Positions 1 to 12,500 of a stretch of 64,000 nucleotides of DNA are shown piece by piece (within the stretch, counting starts at the first letter, position 1; every line of letters begins with the position of its first letter). Source of the DNA: Undaria pinnatifida (taxonomy: Eukaryota > Sar > Phaeophyceae > Laminariales > Alariaceae); assembly GCA_012845835.1 (NCBI GenBank), contig JABAKD010000028.1, forward strand, positions 14,670,563 through 14,734,562. The letters are read 5' to 3'. A program made the position numbers and the translations under genes. The notes beneath the pieces were generated by a model. It did no database searches, was not told the origin of the DNA, and worked only from the letters and a program-made list of their open reading frames with translations.

Positions 1-191
1 GGAAGGAATGCATCAGTTTATCATGTATATCCTGGAAGTCGTGCAACCGGTGAGGAGAGGGCGGAGTGTTCGAAGGGGGGGGAGGCGGGAAGGGGGGGGG
101 GGGGAGGGGAAATTCCAACAGCTTTATGTCGCATAGATGTATATCAGTTAGAAGCTTGCTATACGCGTGGTGCTGTTATTATAGGTTTAGG
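1..191 (-). mobile_element. LINE 3'UTR fragment, part 1
   Basis: This stretch matches the G-rich 3'UTR seen at 22.9-23.3, 27.1-27.2, 29.8-30.1 and (reverse complement) 31.3-31.4 and 56.1-56.3 kb: a 'gcatcagtttatcatgtat' block, a 'gggagggcgga' block, a long G run, then 'cgcatagatgtatatcagtt'. The LINE sense strand is the minus strand. The copy runs off the left edge of the window and is interrupted at 191/192 by a DNA element; it resumes at 1315. Confidence 0.7.
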
Positions 192-1314
192 AAAGGGCGT
201 CCGGAAAAAAAAATCCTGGACCCTCACCCTACCCCCCCCCCCCCTACCCCCCCCCAAAAAGTCCCTATTTTCATTTTCCCCCCCTCAAACTAGACATGTA
301 TTTCCCAGGCTTGTAGGGTCTTAGGTCGTCGTTTGATCAGCAAGATGTTGTGGAAACAGTGCGCACGAGCCCAAACGAGCCATGTATCCTCCGTGGGCTG
401 CGTTGTGTGCTTCACAAACATGCGTTTGGATTGGCTTGGATGCTGCATTGTTGGAGGTGTGCTGGAAAACAATGCGCGCGAGCGAGCCCAAACGAGCCAC
501 ACACATATATATATATATATATTATAAAAATTAAAATACACTCATATATTATCATGTGTGGTCTGTTCTCCGTGCTTCACGAACAAACATGCGGTTGAGC
601 ATTGTTGGCAGTGTTGGAGGTGCGCTTGAGTTAGGTGTGGAAGTTGATGCGATATATTATATGTGCAAATTATTGGCACGTTGGCGTTGGCACTGATATG
701 AACTTGTTACATTGTGTTACATGGAATGATACTACTACCTTCTTGTTTCGAACCGTTCTTGGCCCTCCCGAATCCAACCCCCTCCCCCCTCTCTCTGAAG
801 AAGTGAGGGCAGAGCACACGTTGGAGTCCATGACAATGAATGTTTGCGCAGATCCTCCAGCTACCTCGACAAGCAGGTTGTTGTGTGGCCGTTGCAGGAC
901 ACACAGTAGTGTAGTGGTCGCTGCTCTGGTCACCCGACTCACTTTGAGGTCGGCTACATAATAAACTTACTTCCATGGGCAATTAACTGTCTGCTAGGTT
1001 TCATGATTTTATCACAATACATTTGCATGGACCCGGCCGTTCGGTTCACCCAAGTTCACTTACTTACACAGAGCTTGCTGCTGTTTTTGGCCAGGCCCTA
1101 CATGTCGCTTCTTCTGCTTGCTCTGTGCTCTGCCACTGAGTATTCACCTGACCCTATGCCTGGATAACACAGCCATGGACTTATTCCAGTCATTGAGTGC
1201 TTATTGTATAGGATTTAGTATAAAGGCACCCCCCCCCCCCCCTACCCCCCTCCAATCGGCCTAAAATGTAAAAATGTGAGTGAGGGTCGAGGATTTTTTT
1301 TTCCGGAAGCCCTT
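192..1314. mobile_element. Non-autonomous TIR DNA transposon inserted in LINE 3'UTR
   Basis: Terminal inverted repeats of 35 bp lie at 193-227 and 1280-1314. They begin AAGGGC, contain CCGG followed by nine A, and differ at two positions. The flanks GGTTTAGG (184-191) and GGTTAAGG (1315-1322) look like an 8-bp target-site duplication with one mismatch. Without the element the two flanks rejoin into the LINE-UTR sequence seen uninterrupted near 30.15 kb. An 8-bp duplication suggests the hAT or P type, but the ends do not show a classical hAT terminus, so the superfamily is open. No transposase is encoded. An internal duplicated block lies at 394-625. Confidence 0.7.
394..625 (+). repeat. Internal duplicated block
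   Basis: A block containing 'tgcttcacaaacatgcg', a run to 'gcattgttgg' and then 'aggtgtgct' appears at about 394-465 and again, diverged, at about 564-625. The phrase 'cccaaacgagcca' also occurs twice (about 370 and 488). It is an old tandem duplication inside the TIR element. Confidence 0.6.
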
Positions 1315-1440
1315 GGTTAAGGCGATGGTGCGGGTGGTGGGGAAGGCGTTGGGGGGCGAGGGGGGGGGGGGGTTGCGTGTGTGTCAGGGGGCGGGGGCAG
1401 GGGGGAAGGGGCGACAACGGCCTTTTAGGAACCTCCCGTA
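1315..1440 (-). mobile_element. LINE 3'UTR fragment, part 2
   Basis: This continues the copy cut at 191. The sequence 'ggcgatggtgcgggtggtgg' followed by G-rich repeats matches 30.15-30.2 kb and, reversed, 3.09-3.11 and 31.17-31.19 kb. Confidence 0.6.
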
Positions 1441-2149
1441 TATTCCGACAACCAGGCCTGCTTTTTATGCAGTACTGCGTAGTATGTATGACATATGCAA
1501 CATATGTATGTATGTACGTGATTATTGTACCCACAAACTGAATCAGGCTGTGACTGGTGGACAGCATGAACACTCTGAATGAACACTTACTTGCAACAAT
1601 CGAATCTTCTATACATGAAAATATATGTGCGCGCGATTTGGTTCCTTCCCATTCTCGCGCCTTCTGATCTAACGCAAGACGAACGGGTACGAGCACTACA
1701 CAGCAGTCCACCTTCCTGCTGCTCCTGCTACTGCTGGCGGTGCTGATGGTTGGTGGTGTTCGGCTGTTCCGCACGTATCGCACGTATTATACACATGCTA
1801 CTAATAGTCTACTCTCTATACTATATTCTACTAATAATGATACTAATAAATTTTACGAGTAAATACATATATATATATCATATGCGTTGTAAAATTTCAA
1901 ATTTGAAGTATAAACTCTTGTACCAATAACCAATTAGTTGTTGTGTTGTTGCAACCGTTCTTTTATGACCTGAGTATATTCAAGTTTGTCTTAAATATAC
2001 TATATATAGTAGTATATTATTAGTGTAATACTACTGCAATGACAACAACAACAACAACAACAAAAACAACAGCAACTCGGTACCAAAAAAACAGAAATAA
2101 AAATTCTAGACTAACCATATACGCACCAGACTATTAAATAAATGTATAT

Positions 2150-2260
2150 AAATTTTAAATTAAAGGTGGGCGACACAGAGTGCCCTCTGGTCCTGCCGTC
2201 GACGCCACATTGTTAAATTAAAGGTGGGGGACACAGAGTGCCCCCTGCAGGTCTGCCAAT
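2150..2260 (-). repeat. Direct repeat with a SINE-head-like piece
   Basis: The string 'ttaaattaaaggtggg' followed by 'gacacagagtgccc' occurs twice, near 2153-2188 and 2213-2248. Between the copies lies 'gtcgacgccacattgttaa', which resembles the tRNA-like SINE head at 32.81-32.83 kb ('gtcgacgacgccatttgtta'). It may be a degraded SINE head with duplicated flanks. Low information, so the class is uncertain. Confidence 0.4.
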
Positions 2261-2500
2261 TGAGCAGGTCCTCGGAGAGTACTCACTTTCGCTCCTTCGT
2301 AGAGATATAGCTTTATTATTCGTTTCCACCAGACATAGCCTGGGATAGCTTCTGAGATCGGAGGCGCGTGCCTCCGATCTAATTCCTAACTTCCCCGAAT
2401 ATAAAAAGCCAACCTTATCATACGAAACCCATCCAAATGATCTCAAATTCGGATACCTACAGGCCTTTCGAGGCCGTATCTTAACATAAACCTATAATTT
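2221..2500 (+). repeat. Dispersed repeat, inverted partner at 26.0-26.2 kb
   Basis: From 'ctgcaggtctgccaattgag' (2247) through 'aggcctttcgaggccgta' (about 2460-2477) the sequence aligns, with much divergence, to the reverse complement of 26,215 to about 25,960. The shared order is GACACAG block, CTGCAGGTCTGCC, GAGAGTACTCACTTTC, a TAGCTTTATT block, TATCATACGAAA, and AGGCCTTTC. Both copies could be remnants of one retroelement end (LTR-like), but no structural hallmark proves it. It includes a perfect hairpin at 2355-2380. Confidence 0.5.
2355..2380. repeat. Perfect short hairpin
   Basis: Two 11-base arms (AGATCGGAGGC and its complement) surround a 4-base loop GCGT. The partner copy near 26.06 kb has lost the symmetry, so the hairpin is probably not conserved in the family. 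Confidence 0.75.
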
Positions 2501-2830
2501 GAATGCACACGGCGAGTCGTGCGCCTCTTCTACGACCTCTGGACATCGAAACAAGGTATCAGATATAATAGACAGCACTGCTTGTACCACAGGCCTCTCA
2601 TGTGGTGGGTGTTATAACTTATAAGGCTTCATGCAGCAATCAATTCACGCTTTATTTGCTCCTGCAGACCCAGACAATGCCATATTATACATACGCCAGC
2701 CAGTACGTTATAATAGTATATACCATACGAAGTATATAATAATAGGGAGAGATGCTATGACATCACATACACACAGCTATATCAAAGATAATCAGATAGA
2801 TAGATATATAAAATATATATATCTAAAAAA

Positions 2831-3660
2831 CAAGCTGCTACATATCTTTGATCTCACAGCCGAAGTGTATTTGAACATTATTTGTGACCTAAACCTCCTA
2901 AAAAATCTCCCCCCCCCCCCCCCCCCCTCTTGCTCTCCCTTACTCAAACGCCCCACCAAATATCGAAATCCGCCACATTAATAAACACTTCACGCACAGG
3001 ATATCACCACATTATCTTTCGAGAGCCATCCATGCCGCTGTGTCCCCCCCCCCCCCCCCGCCTCGAACGCCCCCTTCTTCCCCATCACCCGCACCATCGC
3101 CTAGACCTAGCACCACTCGTATAACAAATCCCTCACCTAAAGCCCTTCCTCCCCCCCCCCCACCCCCCCAACCCCCCCCCCCCTCCAACGCCCCCTCTTT
3201 TCCGACCACCTGCACGATCGCCTAGACCTAGCACCACGCGTATAACAAGCTGCTACATATCTTTGATCTCACAGCCGAAGTGTATTTGAATATTATTTGT
3301 GACCTAAACCTCCTAAAAAGTCTTTCCCCCCCCCCCCCCCCCCCCCCTCTTGCTCTCCCTTACTTACTCAAACGCCCCACCAAATATCGAAATCCGCCAC
3401 ATTAATAAACACTTCACGCACAGGATATCACCTCATTATCTTTCGAGAGCCATCCATGCCGCTTTGTTCCCCCCCCCCCCCCGCCTCGAACGCCCCCTTC
3501 TTCCCCATCACCCGCACCATCGCCTAGACCTAGCACCACACGTATAACAAATCCCTCACCTAAAGCCCTTCCTCCGCCCCCGCCCCCCCCCCCGCCCCCA
3601 CACCCCCCACCTCCCCCCCAACCCATCCCAACCCCACCCCCTCGAACACTCCACCCTCTC
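2831..3660 (+). repeat. 415-bp tandem duplication inside LINE 3'UTR-like sequence
   Basis: The unit starting 'caagctgctacatatctttg' at 2831 starts again at 3246 and matches almost base for base, apart from C-run lengths, for about 390 bp. Inside each unit is a shorter repeat around 'cgcctagacctagcaccac' (3099, 3219, 3521). The near identity implies a recent duplication. The parts also occur, reversed, in the 30.1-30.8 kb element. Confidence 0.85.
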
Positions 3661-4290
3661 TTTACTCACTGACTGTACGACTTACCCCAGGATATACATG
3701 ATAAACTGATGTATTATTTCCAAAACCGTCACATTTATCCCCTCAAAATAATGTATAGTTTCCAGGCACATATTGAGCTGCCCCCCCCCCCGCCCCAACC
3801 CCCCCCCCCCGCCCCCAATAATATACTGGTGGTGCCAAAACCGTCAGATTTATCCCCGCGAAAGGATTTATAGCTTACATGCACAAATTGCCCCCATTTC
3901 CCCCCCCCCCGCCCCCCCTCCAAACCCGCTCGCTTTTGATCAAAACCAGGCCCCCACGTCCTTCAAAACTCCGCCCCACCCCCCTCACCGGTTATTCGAC
4001 TTACAAGATTCACTTGATAAAAGGATACATTTCCCTTCACAGCTGTCAGATTTTGTCCCCCTCAGAAACGGGGTTTTTTTAAGTTTCCGCGCACAGACTG
4101 ACTAAAATCATCCTGTTGACCCTGATAGCTACACTGTAGTTGTAAGGGGAGTCGCCGACCTATATCCTTAATGAGGACACACAACTCGTAATGCGCGCGA
4201 TCGGAGTATCACACACAGCTTGCAAAGATGAGTTTCGACGAAATCTTCGATCTCACAGCTGGAGTGTATTTTCATTTTTTATTATATATC
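3661..4290 (+). mobile_element. LINE 3'UTR end with tail hairpin
   Basis: The order C-rich segment, 'ttattcgacttacaagatt', 'cagctgtcagattttgtccc', 'gaccctgatagctacactgt', 'ggagtcgccgacctatatcc', and the tail 'gcaaagatgagtttcgac' (4222-4239), then 'gatctcacagctggagtgta', is the same as at 31.3-31.7 and 56.1-56.5 kb. The sense strand is plus and the element ends in AT-rich sequence near 4290. No coding part is attached. Confidence 0.75.
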
Positions 4291-4845
4291 TAAAGGCGCG
4301 TAATGACGATACGATGATATATCATAGAGGTACCCGTTTTTTCTGAATGAAGTTATTTCCTCTATTTTTGGGAGCTCTCCCAATTACTGATTTTTTTTGG
4401 GAAAAAAAAAAAACTTCTACTAAAATAACTGCTGTAGTAGTAGTGTACCGGATGCAAAATCCCATGGCCATGTGGCCTAGATGGCCTAGATGATGAGATA
4501 AACAACGAGGAGAATGATTAATCATGCAAAAAAGTGACCTACAAATAATTTCTTAGGGTTAATTAATTAAGTGGGGGTGTTTTAGGAGAGCCGTCATTTA
4601 TTCATTCAGAAAGCATTTCATTCAGTCAAACCAAAACTGATACATACATACCTTTATTGTACTAACTTTATATAAAGCATGTGCCTAAAATAGTTGCGTC
4701 GGGTAAATCACACAGACACGTGTCACATGGCTGATGGATCGAGTCGTAGGTGGGAGGAGAGATGTGACAACAAGCGGGGAGGCTGTGCCGCTCGCCTATA
4801 CTCGTTGGTTGGAAATCATGTATGTATGTATGTGAACAACACACA
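4291..4845. other. Intergenic, no gene seen
   Basis: AT-rich sequence with A/T runs. I see no exon-like frame, repeat partner or RNA gene here. Confidence 0.5.
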
Positions 4846-4853
4846 GCAACAAT

Positions 4854-4948
<95 letters not shown>

Positions 4949-4949
4949 C
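4846..4949 (+). repeat. (AAC)n microsatellite
   Basis: About 33 near-perfect AAC units. Frames through it read as poly-Thr, poly-Gln/Asn or, in reverse, poly-Leu/Cys and are not genes. The family-C retroposon copies at 5.1, 7.4 and 22.8 kb end in the same unit, so this tract may descend from such a tail. Confidence 0.95.
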
Positions 4950-5124
4950 TGAACACCCGAGGGAGAGGGCGCCAGTAGAAATTTGGCAGAGAAATGGTGT
5001 TCATCAATCAAACTAATAAGAAACGTCACAGCAAGTAAGTGCATCCAAGTTTTCTCTAGTGCTACCTCACAAACATACGTACGTACGCGTATAGTCGTGT
5101 CATGTACCTGGTATTGCATAAACC

Positions 5125-5190
5125 TGTTCCTGTGACCACGGACTTGATTATGCGAGTTGATGTGAGAACAACAACAACAACAACAACAAA
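5125..5190 (+). mobile_element. Family-C dispersed repeat, 3' tail only
   Basis: 'cctgtgaccacggacttgat' followed by 'gcgagttgatgtgagaac' and (AAC)n matches the ends of the copies at 7.25-7.45, 22.45-22.79 and 53.01-53.37 kb (the last inverted). Only the last 65 bp are present. Confidence 0.75.
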
Positions 5191-5859
5191 CCCACCCTAC
5201 GTACGTAGGCGAACGACGTATTCGATATCAACATTTTGGTTTACATGTGATTGATGATGATGACAGCGGTATGACATGAAGCGGTGGCTATACGATCCTT
5301 TATGGCGTGAGAAGATGTGACTGCAGAATAAGTCCAAGGTTGCTCGCGTAGTAATAAACATGTAAAAAACGGCATCAAAGAAGGGGTATGTGGTATGTAT
5401 CAGACAAGTATATGTCCAAACACATCCTCCACCCCAACGAAGCATCAATTCCACACAACGTGACCCCAAAGGGTCGTGTGCCCTATATCATGCATTCTGA
5501 TACATACAGCAAGTCAATTGTCGGATCCCTGCAACCTGGTACCAGGTAGATGACAACGTGGGAAGTAAGTGCTGTGCGAATCTCGGATAGAATGTTCATG
5601 CATTTCATTAAAAAAAGCAAAAAAGAAGAAAGAACATAAAAAGAATACAGAATACTTCATTTTCCCCTGATCCCTGACAGACATGCTTCCAAAGGTTTCC
5701 TAGCGGATCAACTTCTTAGGACCCCCGCTCTCGCGTCGCTCCCCTACCCTGCCTGCACTTCGATCAGCTGACCCCCCGGGAAGTCCTTTTCAACCAAAAC
5801 TTTTGTCTCCTTCCCCCCAACGCTCCAGACGACACAATACAACACTGTTTAGCGAACAT

Positions 5860-6215
5860 CTTCGCCAACACACTCGACGGCAGCAGCTGCGCCCCTAACC
5901 GTAGCGCCCAGGCCCGGTGTGTGCCCTGCGTTGTGAGGCACCTGAGCAGCTTCCGAAAAGCTTCCGAAGTTCAGCCCGGCCACCTTGGGACCTACGAAGC
6001 TCTCTCCTCGTGACACAAGCAAGCACACCTGCGCCTACGCGACGCCGGTTCCAAGCTGTTCTCTTCAGTCCTTTGGTCGGCTCCTCTCAGCAGTGCCCTC
6101 CGAGCGTCGTCCGACAACTGCTCTGGTCTGATCTGATCTAGTCTGAATTGATCTGATCCCCTCTCGGGACAAGGGCACCGTTCGTCACTCTCACGACCCA
6201 GACCAACACAGCACC
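5860..6215 (+). promoter_or_regulatory. Presumed promoter and 5' leader of the mannose-6-phosphate isomerase gene
   Basis: A GC- and pyrimidine-rich region directly before the start codon, unlike the AT-rich DNA further upstream. It holds a short TCTGATC-like repeat (about 6122-6157) and ends with 'cagcaccATG', a favourable start context. No clear TATA box is seen. The role is inferred from position only. Confidence 0.35.
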
Positions 6216-6551
6216 ATGAGACGCCTGAATTGCCCAGTTCAGAACTATGCTTGGGGCAAGCGGGGGTCAGACAGCATGGTCGCCAAGCTGAAGACCTTGG
6301 AGAACGAGGGCTTTGAGACGGACGAGGGCAAGATGTACGCTGAGCTCTGGATGGGCACCCACCCCAATGGCCCGAGCCGCGTCATGCCTGAGGCTGGCGA
6401 TTTTGTTGAAGGGGCTGAGGAGGGCCACGCGGGGATCTTTCTCATCGAGCTGTTGGAGACGCACCCGCACTACCTGGGAGACCTGGAGGCGCTTGGTGAC
6501 CTCCCCTTTATGTTCAAGGTCCTGTCCATCAACAAGGCGCTGAGCATCCAG
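6216..6551 (+). CDS. MPI: MPI exon 1
   Basis: Encodes residues 1-112, starting MRRLNCPVQNYAWGKRG and ending KALSIQ, where Q112 is the first zinc ligand. The donor is CAG|gtatga. Residues 41-62 (YAELWMGTHPNGPS) are a standard family block. No internal stop or frameshift. Confidence 0.95.
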
Positions 6552-9500
6552 GTATGAGCTACGCCATGGGCTGTGATCTTTTTTTGCTGTGTTGGTAGGT
6601 GATCCACCTGTCCGGTGCAACATCACATCTCTCGTTCAAGTGATAGTCGCCAGCCGCCCGCCCGTTCCTGGTTCTTTTGGGTCTTCCTTCATCTTGCGAT
6701 ACGTTATATACCTTGTAATGCTCTTCGGGGTAAATGTAAGGACCGTTCCTACATGAATACTAATATTGAAACGGTCGTCATAGTTCCACCAATATTTGGC
6801 GCCGGAGTGTTTTGTCTCACACCTCAAACAGCAACCCTCGCAGTACGTTTTTTTCAGTTTTTTTGTTTTTTGACGGCTCCCTGGAACTAAAAATATCGTA
6901 AAATGGGAAGCTGTGACACCCGAGATTGAAACAAACGACCATTATTTTTTTTTTCGCTTTTTCTCCTGGCTTTGGTTTCCGTAAGAGTACAGCTGTACTC
7001 AGCAGCTTTTCTCTCCCCTACCCCACCGTACAGCAGCAGCTGAGTGGCGGCAACAGCAGTCGTCGTGATGGTATACTGATGTTTACCGATATCCCATCAT
7101 GGCGAACTTACTCTTATCGACCATCCACCCAAGTTATATACCGCATCGTATCGTATCGTATCGTACGGGTGTTTATTGTTCGCAGCTACGAAGCTGTCAG
7201 CCCTTTGTTATCATTCGCGCATTTTTTACGTATTTGATACCCCCGGTACGCAATATGACTCCTGATTTCACTTTTATATCTTTCTGGTGGAGGCATGAAT
7301 TGCGTCAGCTGTGATATAGTCTATATCCGTGTACCACCTTGGTTTGTTTGTGTTTTTCCCTTGGGGTATTCCTCAGATCCAGAGTGACTGAAGCCTGTCC
7401 TGTGACCACGGACTTGATTGTGCGACATGGCGAGTTGATGTGAGAACAACAATCCTGAATATCCTCTCTCCTCTATGTTTCAAAATAGTATTGTTTGCCT
7501 GTTGACACTGGTTTCCATCCTACTTCGAAGTATCATTTTTGTACAGGTACGTCATGGGCACAGGCAGCAGTACGCAGCCCAGCCCATTTTCGGCGCTTGT
7601 GGTATGGCCATGACAATCCAGACACACTCGCGCGCAGTACGCAGCAAGGCAGCAGCATAAGTGCGTGCTAGATTCTAGTGGCCGATACGACTCGTGATGG
7701 TGCTGGCGTGTGGTGCTTCTTGTAGTTTTCATGGCGACTGACGAGAAGCCAGAAGTAGCATCAAAGCACGCTGTTCAGCTTTAGTTTGTAAGTGAGAGTC
7801 GGGTGTTTGTAATCTCAAGCTTGCCTTCGTTATACTTCGAAGTACTTCGAAGTATATAACAGCACAACAGCACGCGTTTGTTTGTGTGGACTGCTGTATG
7901 TATCAGAAGCATGCCAAGTTGGAGTGTTCGACCGAAGCATACCACCCAGCATCGCTCTTGCTTCCCGCTTGTATCAATAGAACAAAACACTTCCTGGTAC
8001 CATCCTTGTAGCCTTGGAGCGTCTTCGGCAACAGATGGCCCATGAGAGCTTTGATATGATCAGTGATAGGATGGGAGTGGGCCCGACGATAAACCCTTGC
8101 ACCTGGTGGTATTCTTTATACAACCGGCAAAGCTCCATGCTTCTACACTACTTGTACGTACTGTAGGACATACATTTTTTTTTTTTTTTTCAGGACATAC
8201 ACTACATAATTTATACCTGGTATAATTAATGGACATTGGTAGCCTTCATCCGTGCTTCCTACAACATGTGCCATGTCTGCTATGATATGTGCCGCGGGTG
8301 CCCCACCCCAACCCAATCAGTATTCATGACGCGCTCGTAACAGCGCAACGTCTGCTCTTGGATGACACCGACACCCGTCGAATATTTTTGACGTTTTTGC
8401 TTCCGCGTACCAGTACGTATGTTGTCTGCGAATCGTATGGCCTAACTTCATGATGACCGATACATGTATTAATAGTAATAGTAATCAAAGACTGCCATTT
8501 ATTTGCCCTTTGATGAGTCGTTGTTCTGCCTACTGCCTACATTTCGTTCGGCGAGTATCATACCGCCACTAGCACTGCTCATTACTCCTTATTATTACTT
8601 CATCATAACATCAGTTGCTGTTCGACGTACCTGCTCTAATCTACCTGGTTTTGGTACATGGTATGATAGCTGTTGGCACGCGAGTCACCCGTGCGTTACC
8701 TGGTATTGCTCGCAGCTATATATTGTAGTATATCTGGTATGTGTGACGCGATATTTTAGTGGAATCTCTTCGGGAGTGAATTCTCCACTTCTCGCGTCGT
8801 CTCGTCGTCTCCTACCTGGAGCTATGGAGCGATTGCAACATAACATTCTTGACGGAGGCAATTTGCTGCACCGCCCACCCTACGGGTTTTTTAGTTACAA
8901 TATTATTTATTAGCAACCCCACCTGCGGCATCGAGGTCGACAGTTTTTTCCTACCAAGAGACCAAGACGCCAGCGTTTCAGGTTTGTCTTGTACTCGCAT
9001 CTACATCTACAGGTATAATAGCGCTTATGTACCAACTGCTGTACTTGTACTGCTTTCTTTTTGGTGCGTAAGACTGTTGTGCTCCGTTACATCATCTTGC
9101 ATTCTTGTTTTCGTTTTGTTTTCATCGTGGATGGCATTAGCGTATCGCTACTCGTATTTTTGTTACATTCGTAAATGGGGTGTGCAGGATGTACGACGAT
9201 AAAGCCGTATGATACGCATGGGCCACGGATGATGTACGTTTGAGAGTTGAGCTGGAGAGTGAAAATGACAGAAATATGAAAAACATGATAATACCAGCTG
9301 AAAAATACGATCAACACGTTTCGTACCATATGGCACAAGTTTCGCACTAACTAACCGCAACCCTATTAATGGTACCCGTGCGCTCTCCTTTGGCTCCCTT
9401 CAGGCTCACCCCGACAAAAAGCTCGCCGAGCGACTTTACGCCACGAGACCCGACTTGTACAAGGATGACAACCACAAGCCGGAGATGGCCGTAGCTCTCT

Positions 9501-12500
9501 CCGACTTCGAGGGCCTCTGCGGCTTCCGGCCTTTCGAGGAGATTGTTTTCAACCTTCACCGGTATCCAGAGTTGCGCGGCCTCGTGTCGCTTTCAGCGAT
9601 GCGCGCCATGTGCAGCTTGCCGGAAGACTTGGAGGACAGGCGCGACGCGCTTCGAAAGCTCTTCCACAGCTACATTACTGCTAAGCCTGAGGTGGTGACG
9701 ACACAGGTTAATGCGCTTGTGCAGAGGCTGGGATCGAGGTTGGACGAATCGGGCTTCTCGTCGGATGGCAGTTTGGTGAGTTGATTATTGATGTTTGTTC
9801 GTTATTTTTGCAGTGAGGGTCTTCAGTACCGTAAGAAACTGGTGGATTATCACAGCAGTTGATTATTGTTCGGTTCTCACGTGACACCATGATACTTACA
9901 AGCAAGGTAAATACAAGTACCTTTTTTTGACACCATGATCCTTACAAGCAAGGTAAAGACCTTTTAACCATTAAATTTGTTTCACAGCAGTGAAAGAGAC
10001 AGGGGACGTAATGAGATATGATAAGATATGATATGATAAGAAACAAGCCGACACTTGATAATGGTGCGTTCATACTTGGGAGTCTGTTGCAATGCAGGAC
10101 ACAACAAAAAATGGGGTAATATGGAAGGCACTGTGATATTGACTGATATTGACCGTGATGCTTCGTTTGTTGGCGTATAATAGACACGTACCTGCTCTCT
10201 TTGTTCTGTGTGTGGATTGATTTGAAGTCCAAGTGGGTGGTTTTGTACCCATTATTTGTATGCCTCGAGCAGTTTTTGGCGAGACTAAAGAGCAGTGCGT
10301 GGCAAACAGGTAAACGTTTACACATGGCTCGAGCATATTATGGGCAGTGTCGTACCAGGTACGATGATGCATGCGATGTTTGGCATGGGATAACCTACAC
10401 CGCAGGTCTACTCGGAGTAACAGGCAACACGCAACTGCTACGGCATGATGTACAGCCAGCTCCCCCTGCTTTAAATACACGGCCGCATATATAATATACA
10501 CGTGGCGCAAGCAGCGGGACTTCGTTTTTCGTAGTCGTTCCTGCAACACGCCTCCACGACCAATCCAACACCGCACGCCCAACACACAAAACACGCCGCG
10601 TTCCTATGATTTGGTCTGGTCAGGCTCAGATGGTCGCTCGTCCAGTCGTCCAATACGTCCAGTCAGCAGCAAAGCAGTCTTCGAAACAACACCACGCCTC
10701 GTGCTGCGTACGAATTGCTTGTACGCGAGCAATACGTATGTACCAATACGTGTCTGGTAGTACTGCTGCCTACTGGACAGGCGTGAGACACCAGCTCGAA
10801 CAGGGCACGTTTCTTGTTCATTTCCGTTTCATGATATGATAATGGTCGTATGTTTGGTGTTTCTCTTGGCGTTGTTTTGTTGTGAAATGTTCCCACGGAA
10901 CAGCCGTGAGACAGACAGACACGCACGGGCTGTTGGCCTTGGGCCTTGTGGCGGCACGCATCTATTAATTATCTACTACTTTTTAATAACTGACTAAACT
11001 GCATACGATGTGCGCATATCTTGGCCTTGTGTTTTGTCATTGTTCACTCTTTTTGTAGTGTGATTTGTGTCAGCTCTTGGGCTTGGGTTGCCTCGCTTTC
11101 TCGTTGTCTCTTGCCCTTCCTTGGTTGGCTGCCTCAACGTAATTTCGTGTTTTGTTTCAAGTGGTGGGGTACGTACGTTTGATATATCCCGACATGAACA
11201 GCATACGTATTTCGCCGATGAAAGTTGTTCTGGCACACACCGTTTTTGAAATTGTGATTTTGGTTGGTGAGTGCGTTTTCATACCTGCACAGAACGACAG
11301 CACATTCTATGATATGTAGTGTCACTAAACATTGATTTTGACTTGGTGGTTTCAGTACGAGTAGTTTGTTGTATTAATATTATAGTAGGTGTAGGTGTCC
11401 TGCTCTGTCCGCGGTGTGCCGCGGCTGTGGTACATGGCACCAACAGCAAGATCAAGATGTTTAATGCTGTTTACTACCAGGCACCTGGTATTCCTGGTGG
11501 GGGTCTTTTAACAATTTTACGCTTTTGGTGCGCTGTTGTTAAAGTCTGGTAGGAGTAGTCTATGGTACAGTCTATGGTATAGTCTATGCTAAACCGATAA
11601 TGGGAGTCATGAGTCATGATCATTCCAGGACGGTTGTGGGCATACCATATCATCAGATCACGTTAAATGTGATGTGGTGTGGCTCCTACTCACGTCCTTG
11701 TGGCATGTTGTGGTTTCGCTTTCGCCACTGAAGAAAATGTTGAAAGAATCTCGCTCATGGGTCAAATATAGCTACAATACAAGTAGTCAAGTACGAAACA
11801 CTGGCACTTACGCACCATTCTATCGTCATCTCGTCATCGCTAGGGCTGTGAGTTGGCTGACTATTAGTTGCCAGCTAGTTATTAGCTGGCTAGTTTAGTT
11901 AGTTGCGGCGGTGCCAACTATCCAGCTGTTTTTTGGGTTTTGGGTTTCCTTGCTTGTAGGAAGGCTTGTTTGGTACGGGGTGCGTAGTTCTCGGCGTCCC
12001 CAAGCAGTACCAGCGTACCAGCACGCACAGAGAGAGGTCTTCCACAACAACTCATGGCGCATCAACCCATCGCCATCGACGGTGCCGGTGCCGATGGCAG
12101 AGCCGAGGGTGCCGGCACCGCTGAGCCTGGCCTGTCGACGGACCATGGCGGTGATGGAGCGTCAGACGAAGAAGTGACTGCTGTACCGAGCGCTCCTCCG
12201 AAATCGAGTGCACGCGACAAGGCAGCGGTTCGCTACCGCGAACAGAAGGAGCGCCGGCTTTCCAAGCCCCTCAAATCCCAGCACTGGGTGTGGAAGTTCT
12301 TCATGGTGTACGCGAAGGAAGCACTAGTCAACATCGCCATTTGCCGCATTTGCGAGGCTAACGGCGACCTTGACAACGCAGAGATAAGGTACACGACCCG
12401 ACTCGGGTCGTGTACCTTATCTCTGCGTTGTCAAGGTCGCCGTTAGCCTCGCAAATGCGGCAAATGGCGATGTTGACTAGTGCTTCCTTCGCGTACACCA

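Noticed and set aside
4796-5119. Poly-Leu / poly-Cys frames
   Set aside because: They are the (AAC)n array on the reverse strand.
12054-12446. Host BED-finger gene
   Set aside because: The frame runs from one palindrome arm into its own reverse complement and lacks any downstream domain; a transposon origin fits better.
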